A DNA stretch of 64,000 nucleotides, taken from the NCBI RefSeq assembly GCF_028583425.1, contig NC_072791.1:30263368-30327367 (forward strand), given 5' to 3'. Of this stretch, positions 12,180-26,800 are shown in pieces. Origin of the DNA: Eublepharis macularius. Its lineage: Eukaryota > Chordata > Lepidosauria > Squamata > Eublepharidae. Both the position numbers and the translations under genes were made by a program. Under the pieces are notes generated by a model. It had not been told where the DNA came from. It was given only the letters and a program-made list of their open reading frames with translations, and made no database searches. The stretch's first letter is position 1; each line of letters opens with the position of its first letter.

Positions 12180-13740
12180 TATTTTAATCTTGATTAAAAG
12201 AAATTTTATTGGGTAGGTTAACATACATTTCACAGATTACATATTCCATCCATTTCCTTTTCAATTTCCAAGTACTAATTGTCTTACGTTTATCAATTAA
12301 AATACATATTTCCCACCCTCCCTCCCCCTTTTACCTTAGACCCCCAACAGCACTAAAACCTGTTTAAGTCTTATAATTTCCTTCTATTCTAATATTTGTC
12401 CCAGTTCTCAAACGTAAAGTTCTTACATAATTTCTAATTCTATTATCATATACACATTAATAACTATCCATAGACCATAGTTGTCCTTTTACATCCCACT
12501 TGTTTTCCAAGTACTCTTTAAATTTTTCCCAGTCCTTTAAAAATTCATTTGAGCTTTGTTCTTTCAATTTTCTTGTCAATTTGTCCATCTCCACCATGTA
12601 CAACAGTTTTTGTATCCAATCCTCAATTTCTGGTATCTCCTCTTCCTTCCAGTATTGCACATATAATAATCTTGCTGCCACCAACATGTAGTACAATAAT
12701 GTCCTGTCCAGTACATTAACTTTTTCCATATTAAGCCCTAACAGAAACAGTTCAGGGCATTTTGACAAATTACCTTTCGTAATTATCAATATTTCCGCAT
12801 ATATCTTAGACCAAAATTGCTTAGCTTTATCACAAGTCCACCACATATAATAGAAAGAGCCTTCATGTTGTTTACATTTCCAACATTTGTTTGACATAGC
12901 ATTACTCATATTTGCTAATTTTTTCAGTGTTAAATACCATCTACACATCATCTTATATCCATTCTCTTTTAAAAACACATGTAGATATTTTCATAGTATT
13001 TTTCCACAAAAATTCCCATGCCTCCATTGTAATCTCTTTATTAAAATTTAATGCCCATTTGACCATTTGTGTCTTGACCGTTTCATCTTCTGTGTACCAT
13101 TTCAGTAACAATTTGTAAAGCTTAGAAATTATTTTTGTTCCCTCTCCAAGTAGAAGTTCTTCTAACTCTGAATTTCTAGTTCTGAAACCTACTTTCCTTT
13201 TATCTACTTCAAATATATCTTTAATTTGTCGGTATTGTAACCATCCATATTTAAAAGGTAAGTCTTCTTCTTTCTTCATTTTAACAATGTCTCTTTCTAT
13301 CAACAATAATTCCTTATACGTTATCCAGTCTTCTCCTTGATAGTCTGTATGTGGTTTTATCACCTCTGCCGGCACAATCCACATAGGCCTTTTCTCCTCT
13401 ATATATTTTTTGTATTTTTGCCAAACCAAAAAAACATTTCTCCTTACAAAGTGGTGTTGAAACATACCATCCATTTTATATTTTTCATTACATAAGTATG
13501 CATGCCAACCAAACAAATTGTTATGACCCTCCAAAGTTAACAGCTTATAATTGGATAAATTTACCCAGTCTCTTAACCATGTTAAACATATCGCTTCATG
13601 ATAGTCTCAAATTTGGTAGTTGTAATCCGCCCCTTTCTTTTGCATCACACAAATATTTTAATCAATCTATCAGTTGTTAAAAGTTTAGTCAATTGATAGA
13701 TTGATTAAAATAATCCAAAATTGAGGGTATACCACAAAGC
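12180..13740 (-). mobile_element. L1 LINE, ORF2 C-terminal part and 3' UTR
   Basis: The minus strand encodes the C-terminal region of an L1 ORF2 protein. The part at 12457-12978 contains the cysteine motif CWKCKQHEGSFYYMWWTCDK followed by AKQFW. The upstream part, 12953-13534, is in another frame, so one frameshift separates them. The copy is 5'-truncated. Near its right border, 13653-13671 and 13696-13715 form a 19-bp inverted repeat (TTTTAATCAATCTATC), which may mark a 5' inversion. A related L1 3' end begins at 63497. Confidence 0.85.
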
Positions 13741-14128
13741 AAAAAAGAAAAAAGTCCCATGGAAATAAAGGGAATTTCTTCATGGATTGTGTCTTCTTGA
13801 CACCAAGGGTGAAACTACACAGATTGACCGCAAATCCATGTGGGGAAACTTGGATCTTACCCAATCACTTGAAAAAATATGGTGGCATCTGATATAAAAG
13901 ACAAAAGAGGTACATGGGGAGGAATAGGCAACTGTCCCTAAATCTTGCCCCCCAAGGTGATTATTTCCCTGTCTGCTTGGTTTCTGATACCGGAAATGTG
14001 CGTGGCCTGGGGTGTGTTTTACTGGAACACATAAGTTGAACCAATTCCATACTAACAAGGCTTTGGCAGAAATCATTCTTGTTTAAACATACAGAACTGA
14101 TGTTTTTTTCTTGGTTGTTGTTTTTTAG
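13741..14128. other. Sequence just upstream of serpin 1 coding exon 1
   Basis: No coding frame. The last ~30 bases form the pyrimidine-rich tract and AG acceptor (14127-14128) of the serpin exon, so this is intron behind one or more untranslated 5' exons. I did not find that 5' exon or its promoter. Confidence 0.5.
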
Positions 14129-14827
14129 GGAGAAAAATGAAGCCCATTGTTCTTCAATTTTTTGTTTCTGGGATCCTAGCTAACAATGTTTTCCCTCCCA
14201 GTTCTGGAAATCAATACTATAATAACAATTGTGATCACCTTCAGTATCCCCTAGAAAGGAACCGTCCAAATCAGCCCAGTCAAGGAAGAGGTCAAAATCG
14301 AAATGAGATTGTGGTAGACAGTAATTCCAAATTTGCATTCAGATTCTTGAAGCTGGCTTCTTCCAGTGGAGACCAGAGGGACAATTTAGGCAAGAAGAAC
14401 CTGGTCTTTTCTCCCATGTGTATCTCATCTGGGTTTGCTATGCTGGCTTTGGGCGCCAGGTCACATACTTTAGATCAAATCCTCAAAGGACTGACCTTTA
14501 AACCAACAGAGATTGCAGAAAGAAACATACACGAAGGTTTCCATGATCTCATCTATATGCTGAACAGTGAGGACTCTGGCCTTCATATGGAAATGGGGAG
14601 TTGTCTGTTTGTGCAAAACAAGCTGCATCCACAACCAGATTTCTTATATGGACTCAAAAATATTTACAGAGGAGATATCTATATGGAGAATTTTAAGAAC
14701 ACAGCAGAAACCATGCAACACATCAATAGTTATGTTGAAAGGAAAACTCACGGGAAGATTTCTAAGCTTGTGGATAGAGTTGATCCGATCACTGAAATAC
14801 TAATGGTTAGCTACTTCTACATAAAAG
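14129..14827 (+). CDS. SERPINA1-like: Serpin 1, first coding exon
   Basis: The acceptor TTTTTTAG ends at 14128. Eight untranslated bases precede ATG at 14137 in the context GAAAAATGA. The donor GTAAGG starts at 14828 after one base of codon 231. The start was chosen because it is the first ATG after the acceptor and opens a hydrophobic leader; clade A serpins usually place the start in this exon. A polar Asn/Gln-rich stretch at about residues 24-58 precedes the serpin core, longer than in human alpha-1-antitrypsin. Confidence 0.93.
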
Positions 14828-17800
14828 GTAAGGGATGATAGTCTGCCTTTAATCTCATCTGTTTGCACCCTAGACAATCTAGACTGTCACCACATTTCAT
14901 AGAATTCTAAGTGGAACTTTATTCTCTGCACTGAAATTAGGGGTGGTTTTAAATTTCTGAACCAAACTAGTTTAAAAAATTATTCAAAAATATCTAAATT
15001 ACATTTTCATAATATTTATTATCTATGATCAACAAATAAGATAAAACATACACTAAATGAACCTTTGTTACAAAAATTCCCGTTTCCTTTACCTTCTTCC
15101 TTGCATGAATCAATCCGTTCTAAGGATCCTTTTTTTTGCACCATTTTCTCTTTCCTCGTACCCAGATTTCCCCCTAAAATGTACTGATTTTTCAATTTCA
15201 TCTATGTGTTAATATATTAATATTGTACATGTGTCTTATACATATAGATGATATACTGTAGGCATAAGTACAATATAATTGCATAGTAAAACCATAAATG
15301 TCCCTAAAGAATGTCAATAAGTCTACAAAAGCAACAGCGGAAAGCAGAGATTTGGAACTGTTAACAAAAATACATAAACCTTTGCACAGCTCATCCCTTT
15401 CCCCTTAGAAAATCTATTTGGACTGGCCATTGATTGTGTTCCCAGTAATATTCTGACTGTGATATTTCAGTAGAAATGCTAAAGAAATGGACATTCTCGA
15501 CTTATCAGTCCTATTACTCACCTTTAGCAACAAGCAACTACATGTTTAGGAACACCATGAGTGCAAATTGTTTAAAAATCAGCTACAAATTATATCAATC
15601 ATTTATAATGCCAAGTATTTTCAAAAATCCTACTGTTCGGTATTTATCAAGGTATTTCTTAGCAACGTGAATGGCTGCTGATTTGTTTGGATTAGCAGCA
15701 TTTTCACACATGCACAGCTTTTGGGGGGAAAACACACCTGTTTGTCAAGCTTTCAGTTATGCAGTGCCAAGCCAAACATAACCAGTAATCAGCTCACATC
15801 TGATCAACAAAGTCAACAAATACATTCAGTGCAAAATTTGCAGTGTTCCTAAGTGGGATCAGCATGAGGGGTGGAAGTCACATTTTCAATGTAAAAATTC
15901 CTGCAGTTCTTAAAAAAATTAATGTAACAAGGAGAAATGCTGTAGCTCAGCCTATTGTACTAGCGTTGCAATTACAGGGAATTAGTAACATAATCGTTTT
16001 ATTTATTTGATGCATTTTTATCCCATCCTAAATGCAAGGTGGCATACATAGTTCTCCTTGGGGCTTTTTTTCTGGGAAAAGAGGTGGTGGAACTCAGTGG
16101 TGGGACTCAGGACCACACAATGACGTCACTTTGGGTCAGCTGGAACAAGGGGGGAGTTTTTTAAAGTTTAAATCGCTCTTGGCGAAAATAATCACATGGC
16201 TGGTGGCCCCGCTCCCTGATCTCCAGACAGAGGGGAGTTTAGATTGCCCTCCATGGCAGACATGGAGGGCAATCTAAACTCCCCTCTGTCTGGAGATCAG
16301 GGGGCGGGGCCACCAGCCATGTGACCATATTCAAGAGGTGCCAGGACTCTGTTCCACCACGGTCCGGCTGAAAAAAAGCCCTGGTTCTCCTTGCTTTATT
16401 TGCATCCTCACAACAATCTATGAGTTAGGTTGGGCTGAAAGATCACCTAACTTATTACATGGCAGCATGGAGACTAGAACACGGTTTTACCAGTCCCCTT
16501 GTCCAATGAGGGTTGCCAACCCAGCACTGGCAACTAGAGGGAGACACTAGGGGGCAGGGACATGTAGATTGCCATTGCCACAAGGCACAATATCAATTTT
16601 GGCACAGTCCTGGAAGGACAACATTGTGTTGGGCTGACACTAAAGAATATTCCACTGAAACTCTAAGGATTTACCGTAGAGGTTCAGTGGAACACTAGAG
16701 CATCACCCGCAACAGGATGCTGTCAGTTCTGAGTTTGTGCCGGAAGTGACATCACCTAATTGGAGCAATGGCAATTCCTCCCCCCCCCCACACACACACT
16801 GCCCAACGGATCAGAGCTTTCAGGGTGGAGGTCTCCCACTATAGCACAAGACCTGGCTACCTTAAGTCAATACAGTATATACAAATACAGAGGAGTTAGG
16901 CGTGTTAGTCTGTAGTAGCAAAATAGAAAAGAATCCAGTAGCTCTTTTAAGACTAACCAACTTTACTGTAGCATAAGATTTCAAGAATCCCAGTTCTCTT
17001 CGTCAGATGCATGACAATTACTGTATACAAATACAGTAATTATTATACCATTCTGGCTGTCAAAAACTTGAAAAATTTAATCCTTTTCCTGCAGTCTGAA
17101 GTGTAAAATCCATCCCACCACCTCAGCACTCTGCTACCTCATTCTGCTACACGTGTAATCCAGGTCTATGTTTTGTGTGATGAACTGATACAAGAAACAA
17201 TAGGAAGATCTGCAAACAATTGCCTAGACTCCATAATAAATGACTGAGCAAATACCATTTCCTGTCCACTTCCCCCTGAACAAATATGAATGGCATAGGC
17301 TGTCAAAAGACTGAATTACATTCCCGCTTTTCATGTTATTTATGACTGTTAAAGGGATGTGTGCCCCCCCTCCTCATTTTAGCCACCATCTCCCATTGCA
17401 AAACAGAATGAAGGTGACTCTCCTGGCTAGTGAGGGCAAGAAATGCTTGGTACTTTAAACTTTTCTACATTGTTTGAATTATTATAGTCACAAAGCAGCC
17501 ACTTTGATGTTCCAAAGTATTAATTATTTCTTAGGACACTTCCAGTAGGTAGGAAAGCATTAGTGACCCCGTATTACAGATGAGGAAACAAAGGGTGTAT
17601 CAAAGGATTATGAGGCTTGCCCGAGGTTTCCCCATGACTCACTGTGAGAACTGGGATCTGAACTCATGAGCCTACTGTTCTCCATTCCGGGTTTAAACAA
17701 CAACACTGGTTTCTTAACTGGCATGAGAGGATTGTTTTGTTAGCTGTTTTGTTATCTGTGCGTCTGGAGGTGTGTGGGATTACCTGGGATTAACCATTTC

Positions 17801-20800
17801 TAAATACAATCTGTTCTCACTCATCCCCTAAGTTCCCTCAGGGCAGCATATGTAGTTAGTTACCTTTCTCCTCCATTTTGTTTTGTAAGATAGTTTGGTT
17901 GAGATGTGGTAACTATCCCAAGGTAACAATATGAGTTTCATTACTGGGTCAAGATTTGAGCCGAGGTCTCTCTAGTCCAGAACTTGAACCACTATACTGC
18001 ACAGCTGTAAGGAAAGTTGATCCCCTCTGACTTTTCCATTTCTTTCATACCGCTATTCACCCAAGAATGAACTCAGGAATAACTGCATTCACAAGCTCTT
18101 CCAAGCAGTCACCCAATAATATACCAGTGGTGCTTTGTCCCTGTCTTATTTACACAGAAAGGCCTTTAGAATGGCCTTCAGAGTAGCAAAACATTCAAGA
18201 CAAGTGAATGCCAAAAAACAGTGATAAGGGCTATCAGAGAACTATACCCTTTTGGTGGCAAGCTGACCGGGACATTTATTTTTATTTATTTATTTGTTGG
18301 ATTTATATCTCACCCTCCCCGCAAGCGGGCTCAGGGCTAGTCACATCATAAAACCAGTTTAAAATACAATAAATAACAGTTAAAATCATAAAACAATAAA
18401 ATCAACAGATCTCATTGGCCAGTGGCGCAGAACAAAACAAAACAGGCAAGGGATCAGCAGGGTAGTTCACCAGCTCCTCAATCACTCTCATAGGTCTGGC
18501 TTAACATCTCCATTTTACAGACTTGGCAGAACTGTAATAAGTCCTACAGGGCCCAGGTCTCAACTGGGAGAGCATTTCACCAGGCCAGAGCCAACCAAAA
18601 AGGCTCTGGCCCTGGTTGAGGCCAAGCAAACATCCTTGGGGCCAGGGACCACCAGCAGATGTTGATCTACAGAGTGTAATGCCCTCTGGGAAATATCCAG
18701 GGAGAGACAATCCTGAAGATATGCAGGACACAGTCCATTAAGGGCCTTAAAGATTAGCACCAGCATCTTGAACTTGACCCAGAATTCAACAGGGAGCCAG
18801 TGCAGATGGTACAGTACACGTTGATTATGTGTCCTAAACAGGGTTCCCTTGAGGATACGTGCCACCACATTCTGGACCAGTTACAATTTCCGGGTCAGTT
18901 TCAAGAGAAGCCTTGCATAGAGTGAGTTACAGTAGTCCAATCTGGAGGTGACCATTGTGTGGATCACTGTAGCTAGGTCATGGATGGAGAGGTAGGGAGC
19001 AAGTTGCCTGACCTGCCGAAGATAGAAAAATGCAGATCTGGCAACCAACGAGACCTAGGCTTCCATTTATAAGGAGGCATCCAGAATCATACCCAGGCTC
19101 CTCACTGGTGACGCAGGCATCAAAGGCACCTCATCTAAGGCTGGGAGATGGATTCCCAAGCTCAGCAACCCCGACCTAGATACAGGACCTCTGTCTTCAT
19201 AGGGTTCAACAGCTGACTCTGCTTCATCCACACAGTCACAGTGTCCAAAGCCCTGGCCAAAACATCTGGGATGGCATTCCGGACGGCTGTCCATCAACTG
19301 GGTGTCATCAGCGTATTGATGTCATCCCAGTCCGAAACTTTGGGCTAACAGGGCAAGGGGGCGCATAGAGATATTAAATAGCATTGGGGAGAGAATCGCT
19401 CCTTGAGGAACACCACATACCAGTGGGTACCTTAGCGACATCTGCTCCCCAAGCACCACCCTTGCATTGCACATTGCACTCAGGTTCTGCATTTAACAAA
19501 TGCTGAACAAGCTGTTTGATTCTGGGCTTCTCTGTCTGCCATTAGGCTGGTCACTAGTTACTTTATTACACACCCTTTTCTTCAACAAAGAAAGTATCAC
19601 TCAGATATACCATGATGCTTGAAAATGATGCGTGTTCATCTTGTAGTGAGGGAGCAGGTCTCCATTGGCTCTCCATTCCCCACTACTGCTTCAAAGGCTG
19701 GCTGGGGGGTGGGGGTGGGAATTGTCAGGCTATGGATGACAGGATATGGCAGACAGATTCCTGGACCATTGTAGCAAGACACAGGTCATTGGTTAAATGG
19801 TTTTTATTCAGAAATCACATCATTTCCATGTATATGTCCATAGGACTGCTCAGAAGCAAGGTAAGCACCTGAGCAGCAAGAGTAAAAGTTGATAGGAATG
19901 ACATCATGTGAGAGAGACTTCTCTTTTAACATTCAGGTCTGCTCTTTTCCCCCCTCCCAATTATAAACAAGGTTTTGGCGCTCTCCTTGTGGGAGAACGT
20001 TCTACATATTTGTACTATCAAGTTGAGTCACTAGGAAGTAAGACATAGCAAAGTCTGAGAGGGAATAGCATACAAGGTCAACAACACTGGAAACCGTTGC
20101 AGTTCATTAAATAAACACCTGTGAAAGCTTGGGAGAGAAATAGTTATGACATTGGTAACATGACATTTAGTTACAGCAGGATACATTGGTTCAGAACAGC
20201 AGGATCATTAAAATTAGCATGGATGGGGCTCAGACATGACAGGAATGGAGATGTTCATCAGCACTGAACAAATGCATGACATCACTTCTGGCACAAAATC
20301 AGAAGTGACATCATCAGGACCAGTTCCAGGTTTTGAGGCCCTGGGCAGAGAGTGCTCAGGCCCCATGGTATACCCACTACTAGGCTCCTCTTCTTACCCT
20401 CCCACCAATGTGCCCGCCTGCCTGCTCATTCTTCCTTTGCCCACTCACAAGCTGTCCCACCACCTGCAGTCATAGGTGCCTATGCTGCTTGCACACCCTT
20501 TCCCCAATGGTGCTGAGCGTAGCTAGAAGTTACCACTGCCATTGTCATCAGGAATGCTGATACCTTGTGTTCCACCCACATCCCCTTCTCCAGCAGTGCT
20601 AGGTAGCATATGCAGGTGGGAGCAGAAATGGCATGTACTCACGAGCAGGAAGGGTGTAAATGCAGGCATCAGAGGAGAGATGTGTGAGTAGGGTGCAGTA
20701 GTGGGCCCCACCAGAATCCATGCATCTCACCAGAATCCAGGGGAACCTGCCTCACCTCACCATGTGCTAACACTGGCCTTGAATGTCATCTTGTCAAGAT

Positions 20801-23800
20801 GGCATTCTAGGATTTGCCTAAAACTATATGGTTTAATCATAAAATTTGGGACAAATCCTAGAGTATTGTCCCGATGTAATGACATCACTTGTTTTTGTGC
20901 CAGAAGTGACTTCACGTTAGGGTTGCCAGGTCTCATTACTGTCAGAGCAGGAGGCTGGGAACCTGGTGCTTTCCTGTCTTTCATGCGAGTGGCCCCACAC
21001 CTGCACAATGACGTTACTTCCGTTGATGTCACTTCCAGATGACGTCACCGCACGGGTGCAGGAGCATGCATGCACTTTGCAATGGGCCGATTTGGGCCTC
21101 AAATGGGTCCAGTTCAGCTCATTTGGAGCCCAAATTGGCCCACTGCAAAGCGTGCGTGCTCTTGAGGTGCTGCAATGATGTCACTCCTAGGAGTGAAGTC
21201 GTTGTGCTGCTCCTGGGAGCGCCCCCAGGAGGCCCATTCCTGCATTCTTCTCACCCACCTACTTTACGTGTTGGCAGGATGCTGGCAAACCTGGCTCCGA
21301 TCCCCAATTTCTCCCAGCAGTTTATCAGTTCTGAGGCCTAGATCCCAGTATCTGGGATGCATCACTGCTTCGGACTGCAGTTTGGGCTCACAAATTGAAT
21401 GCTTTCCCATATACAGTATATTTCCTTCACAAAGAATATAAGATGTCAGGGTAGGGTTGCCAACTCAAGAAGCCTGTGGAGGGCACAGAGTATGGGGAGG
21501 GGAGGGTCCTCTCACCAAGGTATAATGCCTTGGAGTTCAAAAATCCTCAAAAGGATTTTCTTTAGGGGAACTGATCTCTGTAACCTGAAAGATCTCCAGG
21601 CCCCACTTCGAGATCGGCAACCCTATATCAGGGACCTCCTTTGTCACCCACCTTTCTAATTGTAGGAGGTTTTTTTTTTTAAAATGGAGGAGCATTTAGC
21701 CATGGGAGCACCCACTTTTCATCTGAAGAAGTACAGTCCAAACAGATTATCACCATATTGAGAACAAGGCCACAGAAGAGAAATAAAATAGGCCGGTCAA
21801 TATTTGGCATGCATCCCTTAGTTATATATTTAAAAGCCTCAGAAACACAGCTGCGGTGTGGCTGTGGGGAACCTGAGTTGGGACTGGGGAACTCTTTAAT
21901 AACCTGCATGTCTAGTTTGACCCTAAGTAATTTTCCTTTCCTAGAGCTCTTAGCACAACCAGCCTAGGTTTTCTTTCCTGCCATTTTCCCATAGAGCCAA
22001 GTTCAGTGGCTGGTAAGCCATCTACTGACAATTTTCATTAAGGCTCAGGAGAAAGGAGAGAAAAAAACTTGCTAGGGAGAGAGAAAACCCTGTGGAGATT
22101 GCTGACAGATAGATTAGGTTGTCATACCTATTCTGATAGACTTGTTGATATTCCTCTTGAACCAGCCTGGAGATGCTTTGCTGTTTATGGAGAGTTCCTT
22201 ACACTTGAGTAGTGGCTGACCAGTCTATTGACTATGGGCTGGTGTTGTTAAGAGAAATTGTTGTAATTCCTCTTTACCCAGTTTCTCTCTGAAATCTAAC
22301 ATTCCATTTATTTTCCTGTATTTGGAGTCTGTTTCTAGTCAACTTAGTTTTCACCAAAGAGAAATTTGAAGCAAGTAGCAACAGGAATGAAGTTTCTGCA
22401 AAATTTCAGAATTTCATTTCCCAACCTCTTCAAGCCTGTGGGAACATTTGGAATTCTGGCATGGGGTGGTGGGTGCAGCAACAAAATGGCTGCTACAGTT
22501 TACCTTCAATCACATAGTGAAGATCCTTGTGCTATGGAAGCAGCTTCTGCTAAAGCAATGTTTTAAAAAATCTGCACAGCCAATCAATATGCCATTGGCC
22601 AATCAGAAGCCATGTTTTGCAAAAGCCCCACCTATTTTCTACAAATACTTGGCAGGCACTGGAAAAGATGTTGGTGGGCACAATTACCCTTACAGGCACC
22701 ACACTGGGCATCCTGCTGTACATGCTCAGAGACATAAAGTGCCTTCCCAAACATTCCAGTCCTCCTGATAGAGAACCACCCTGTGGTATGTTACATAAAC
22801 AGCCGCGAGGGCAGAAGTTATAAAACAGTGTACTGATTTTTCTTCAAAAAGGAATGAAAGACAAATCTTTTTAAAAGAAAAAAAGAGAATAAAAGGAATC
22901 AATGGATACATCTAAAAAAGTGAATTTCAGAAAAAGAAATTCCCCTCCCCTTAACAATGCTACTAAATTCAGCAAGTATTTATGGCACCTCTGCAAAGTT
23001 GCCGATAACAGAGCTGCAAAGGGGAGGATTCAATTATGCACGCACTGACAAAACAAAAAGAATCCATGATGTGCAAAAAGTTAACCTTTAATGCAATCAA
23101 GTTAAGAGGGTGCACAGAATTTATAAATTTAAAAAGAATGGAGAATTTATAAAAGAATGATCTTTCTTTACATACAGGCATGGATGTGTCCTCTCCCTTC
23201 AGTTGGAAAGAGTGACCCTTCTCTAAGTCCTGACTGGAGCTCAGACAGAGCCTATCGTTTAAGGCCCACTGAGGAAACCTCTGTGGTCATTAAGAAACAT
23301 TACCATTCTTTTGTCATAGGTTCTACCTCCCTCTCTCCCCAAGTATGCCACATTAACCCAAGCCCAGAGGACAGACTGATCCACAGTAACAAGACAAACA
23401 AATAACAATATTCTAAATTTATGTATGCAATGCAATGGTGAAGAGTGCCATCAAGTCATATCTGACTTATGGAGACCCCTGCTGGGGTTTGCAAAGCAAG
23501 AGACCAACAGAGGTGGCTTCTTATTGCCTGTCTCTGCATAACAACTCTGTTCTTATTTGGAGGTCTCCTATCCGGGTATTAACCAAGTGCTTCCAAGATC
23601 TGATGAGACTGGGCTATCCAGGGCAGGGCAGGCAAGAATAGGGTGGTTTTAATTAACAGAATTTGTATGCCTTCTACTTAAAATGTCCACTTATTATTCC
23701 TTTCTTCTGTAAGCCAAATGGAAGAAGCCTTTTAATCCAAAGTACACTGTTCTGCGTGAGTTCTACGTCGATCCTTACACAGTTGTGAAAGTGCCAACTA

Positions 23801-26800
23801 TGTTCCAGATGGGCATGTTTGAAAATGGCCGTGACGACCAGAGGGCTTGCACAGTTTTGAAAATGCCTTACGAAGGACATGCCGATGCATATTTTATCCT
23901 TCCTGACAAAGGAGAAATGGACAGGGTGATCAGGAGCTTGTCAAATGAAGCTGTGCAAGCTTGGAAGAGAATACTCTTCAAGAGGTAAGCGTTTGTTGAT
24001 TTTGGTGCTGACTGAGCAACTCGGTTTAACAACACTGATGAACTTGAGGGATGAACTTTTGGAGAAAAGGCCTTGCTTGATGAATCAAAAGAAGCCAAAA
24101 GGGCCTCAAAAATTATTTGAAGAGGACTGAAAACGGGCTAGAGGGGCTGGAACGTTGAGAGCAGCTGAACATCATTTAAAGGGGAAGGATGGGGGTAAGA
24201 AATCAGCTTGTCAAGATCCCAAAGGAGCCAATTAAGTCTGACAGAAAAAGGGCTGAGGCCAACGTGGATAACAAAAAATATACAATAAGGCCACTCACAG
24301 ACAAAAGAGGGGACTGGTGCTATTACAGGGGAAGGAGGGAGAAGCAGTCTCCTAGAAGTCTTTCGGTTATTGTCCACGGTCAGAATGTCTGTCCCCTCAT
24401 TTCTATTGTCTCAGGGTTCTCTCTGGGAAATGGCAAGAGCCAATTCCTTGCATGAATTAATCCCCTGACTGGAGTTATTATGGCTGATTGTTCTCTTGTC
24501 AGTGATTAGAACAATACATTTTTGTAAATTAAAATTTCCTCCATAAACTATGTTGAGATTTTCTAGTTGGTATCCCAAAGTATGATTACAATTCAAACAT
24601 CAGTTTCCCTGAAGGACTTGAAGAACGCTAAAGCTAGAAATAGGCAACCAGGTTATGAAGTGTTGGTCTGTATTGTATTTTAATGTGTTTGTAGTGTATT
24701 TAAGTCAACCATTGCTATGTTCATGGTTTGCAAAACCAAATACCTCATCAGTGGTGTATATGACTAGTTAACAGGGTTGGAGTGAGAGCAGAACCTGTTC
24801 TCCTGTCATCCAGTTCTTTGATCTATGGGAGTCTGTAATTATCTACCAAATGGAGAACTTATCATGGCTGGTCATAATATTTGTTTGGATACTTTTAACC
24901 TGCTTTTCTCTGCTTAGCATGGACTGAAAGTAGCTTGTGGTATGAGAAAACATTAGTAAACCATAAAATACAACAAATCTACCAAGATCTGAGCAGAGTG
25001 GAGCAAGTAGTAAAAGCCCAGCCCCTGATGCCACAATCTCTCCTCAGGCACCTCTTTATTCCTTCCAGGAGGCAGCTTTCCTTCCAGGGGTTAGAGGAGA
25101 GGAGCAGAATAGGTGGTAAAAGCTCTGCCCCTGGGGGCAACAGTCTCTCCCCAGGCACTTATGAAGGGATGGTGATTCTAGTAGGATTGTCTGCTCTATA
25201 GTGATATTAGCAGGGCCACATTATCCATAAGGCTGACTAGGCTGAAGCCTAGGGGCCTTTTTGCTGAGGCACTGTCACCTGCGCCCAGCTCACGCAATAA
25301 AAATATTTTAAAAATGTGAATAGAATTCTTCAGCAGACCCTCAAAATGGATATAGGGCTATGTACTGCAGTCTAGTACCTACCATACCAGGGACAGGCTG
25401 TCAGCTGTAGTGGGATGAAATATTGAAGTGCCAGAGGGGGCCCGAAGAACCTGAAAGCCTAGGAGCCTGGCCATTAGGGGAGATCAGTAGCACATATTTG
25501 ATTATCTGCCACGAGGATAGTTTTAAGTGGGTATCCTTGTTGTTGTGCACTAGAACAGTAGGATTTGAGTCTAGTGGCATTCTAGAGATCAACAAGATTT
25601 TCAGGGTGAAAACTTTCGATAGTCTGAAGAAGGGAGTTCTGACTCTTGAAAGCTTACACCCTAAATATCTTGTTGGTCTCTAAGGTGCCACAGGACTCAA
25701 ATCCTGTTGATTATCTACGTGTCACATCCATTTACACAACGCAACCATACATATTTTAAATGTGGTTCACCTGTTTTTGTCCAACCAATAAAGCATGCAC
25801 ATAGCTCTACTATATAAGGAAACAGTTACACAACTAAACAAGGATGTGGTACTGGACAGCAGATCCTCTTGTGGTCTTTTAGGTGCACCTCAGTACTTTC
25901 AGTTAACAAGGAAAAGGAGGGAATTGACTAGGAGTTGAGTACTAATCTCCCAACACTTCTCTCTGTATCCTAGCCTGGTTATGGCAATTTAAATTATAGC
26001 CACCTCTCAAGTAAGACTCTGAAGAGATGGCACAGAAATACCCTAGACAGACAGAGTGGGCTTCATGGGGAACCAGAAGCCTACTCATAGCTGATACGGG
26101 ATCAGCTGGAAAAGGACTTCTGAACTCCATTCCCTCTGAGAAAAACTGTTATTCATTGGAGATCAGCAGTTATCAACTTCTTGATAGCTTGAGAAGGAGA
26201 GAAGAGATCTGTTTCTTTCCCCCTATCCCAAACAGAGAGCTTGGGCTGAGGAGAACAAGAATGGTCCCCTCCATTTCTATACAGGCTGAGCTAATAATTT
26301 AAGGTGGAGAGAAGATAAAGAGAATCAGCTGGCTTCTCATCATCACCTCCCCCTACCCCATCTGTCAATTAATTGGCTGCCTGATCACCATTAGCAAACA
26401 GAATGTGATCCGAACCAGCATTTATTTGAGCAGTCCTAGTTTAAACATGCCTCAGAATGAAATGAGGTAGAGGTGGTAGAATTCTGAGGTGCTAGAAAAA
26501 ACAATACTACACAGGGCCAAGCTAGAAATGATGAATTACACTTGAATGGCAAGTGAATAGACTCAGAGCCAATCTACAAGTGATGCCTGACACAGGTTGG
26601 ACACTTGTCAGCTTCCCTCAGGTTTTGATGGGAAATGTAGGCATCCTGGTCTTGCAGCTTGGCTCTCTGACTGCTGTCCAAAGGACATTTCAACTGTCAC
26701 TTGTCCAACATTCTACCAAGCTGCCTACATTTCCCATCAAAACTTGAGGGAAGCTGACAAGTGTCCAACTTGTGTCAGGCATCATTTGTAGTTTGGCTCT

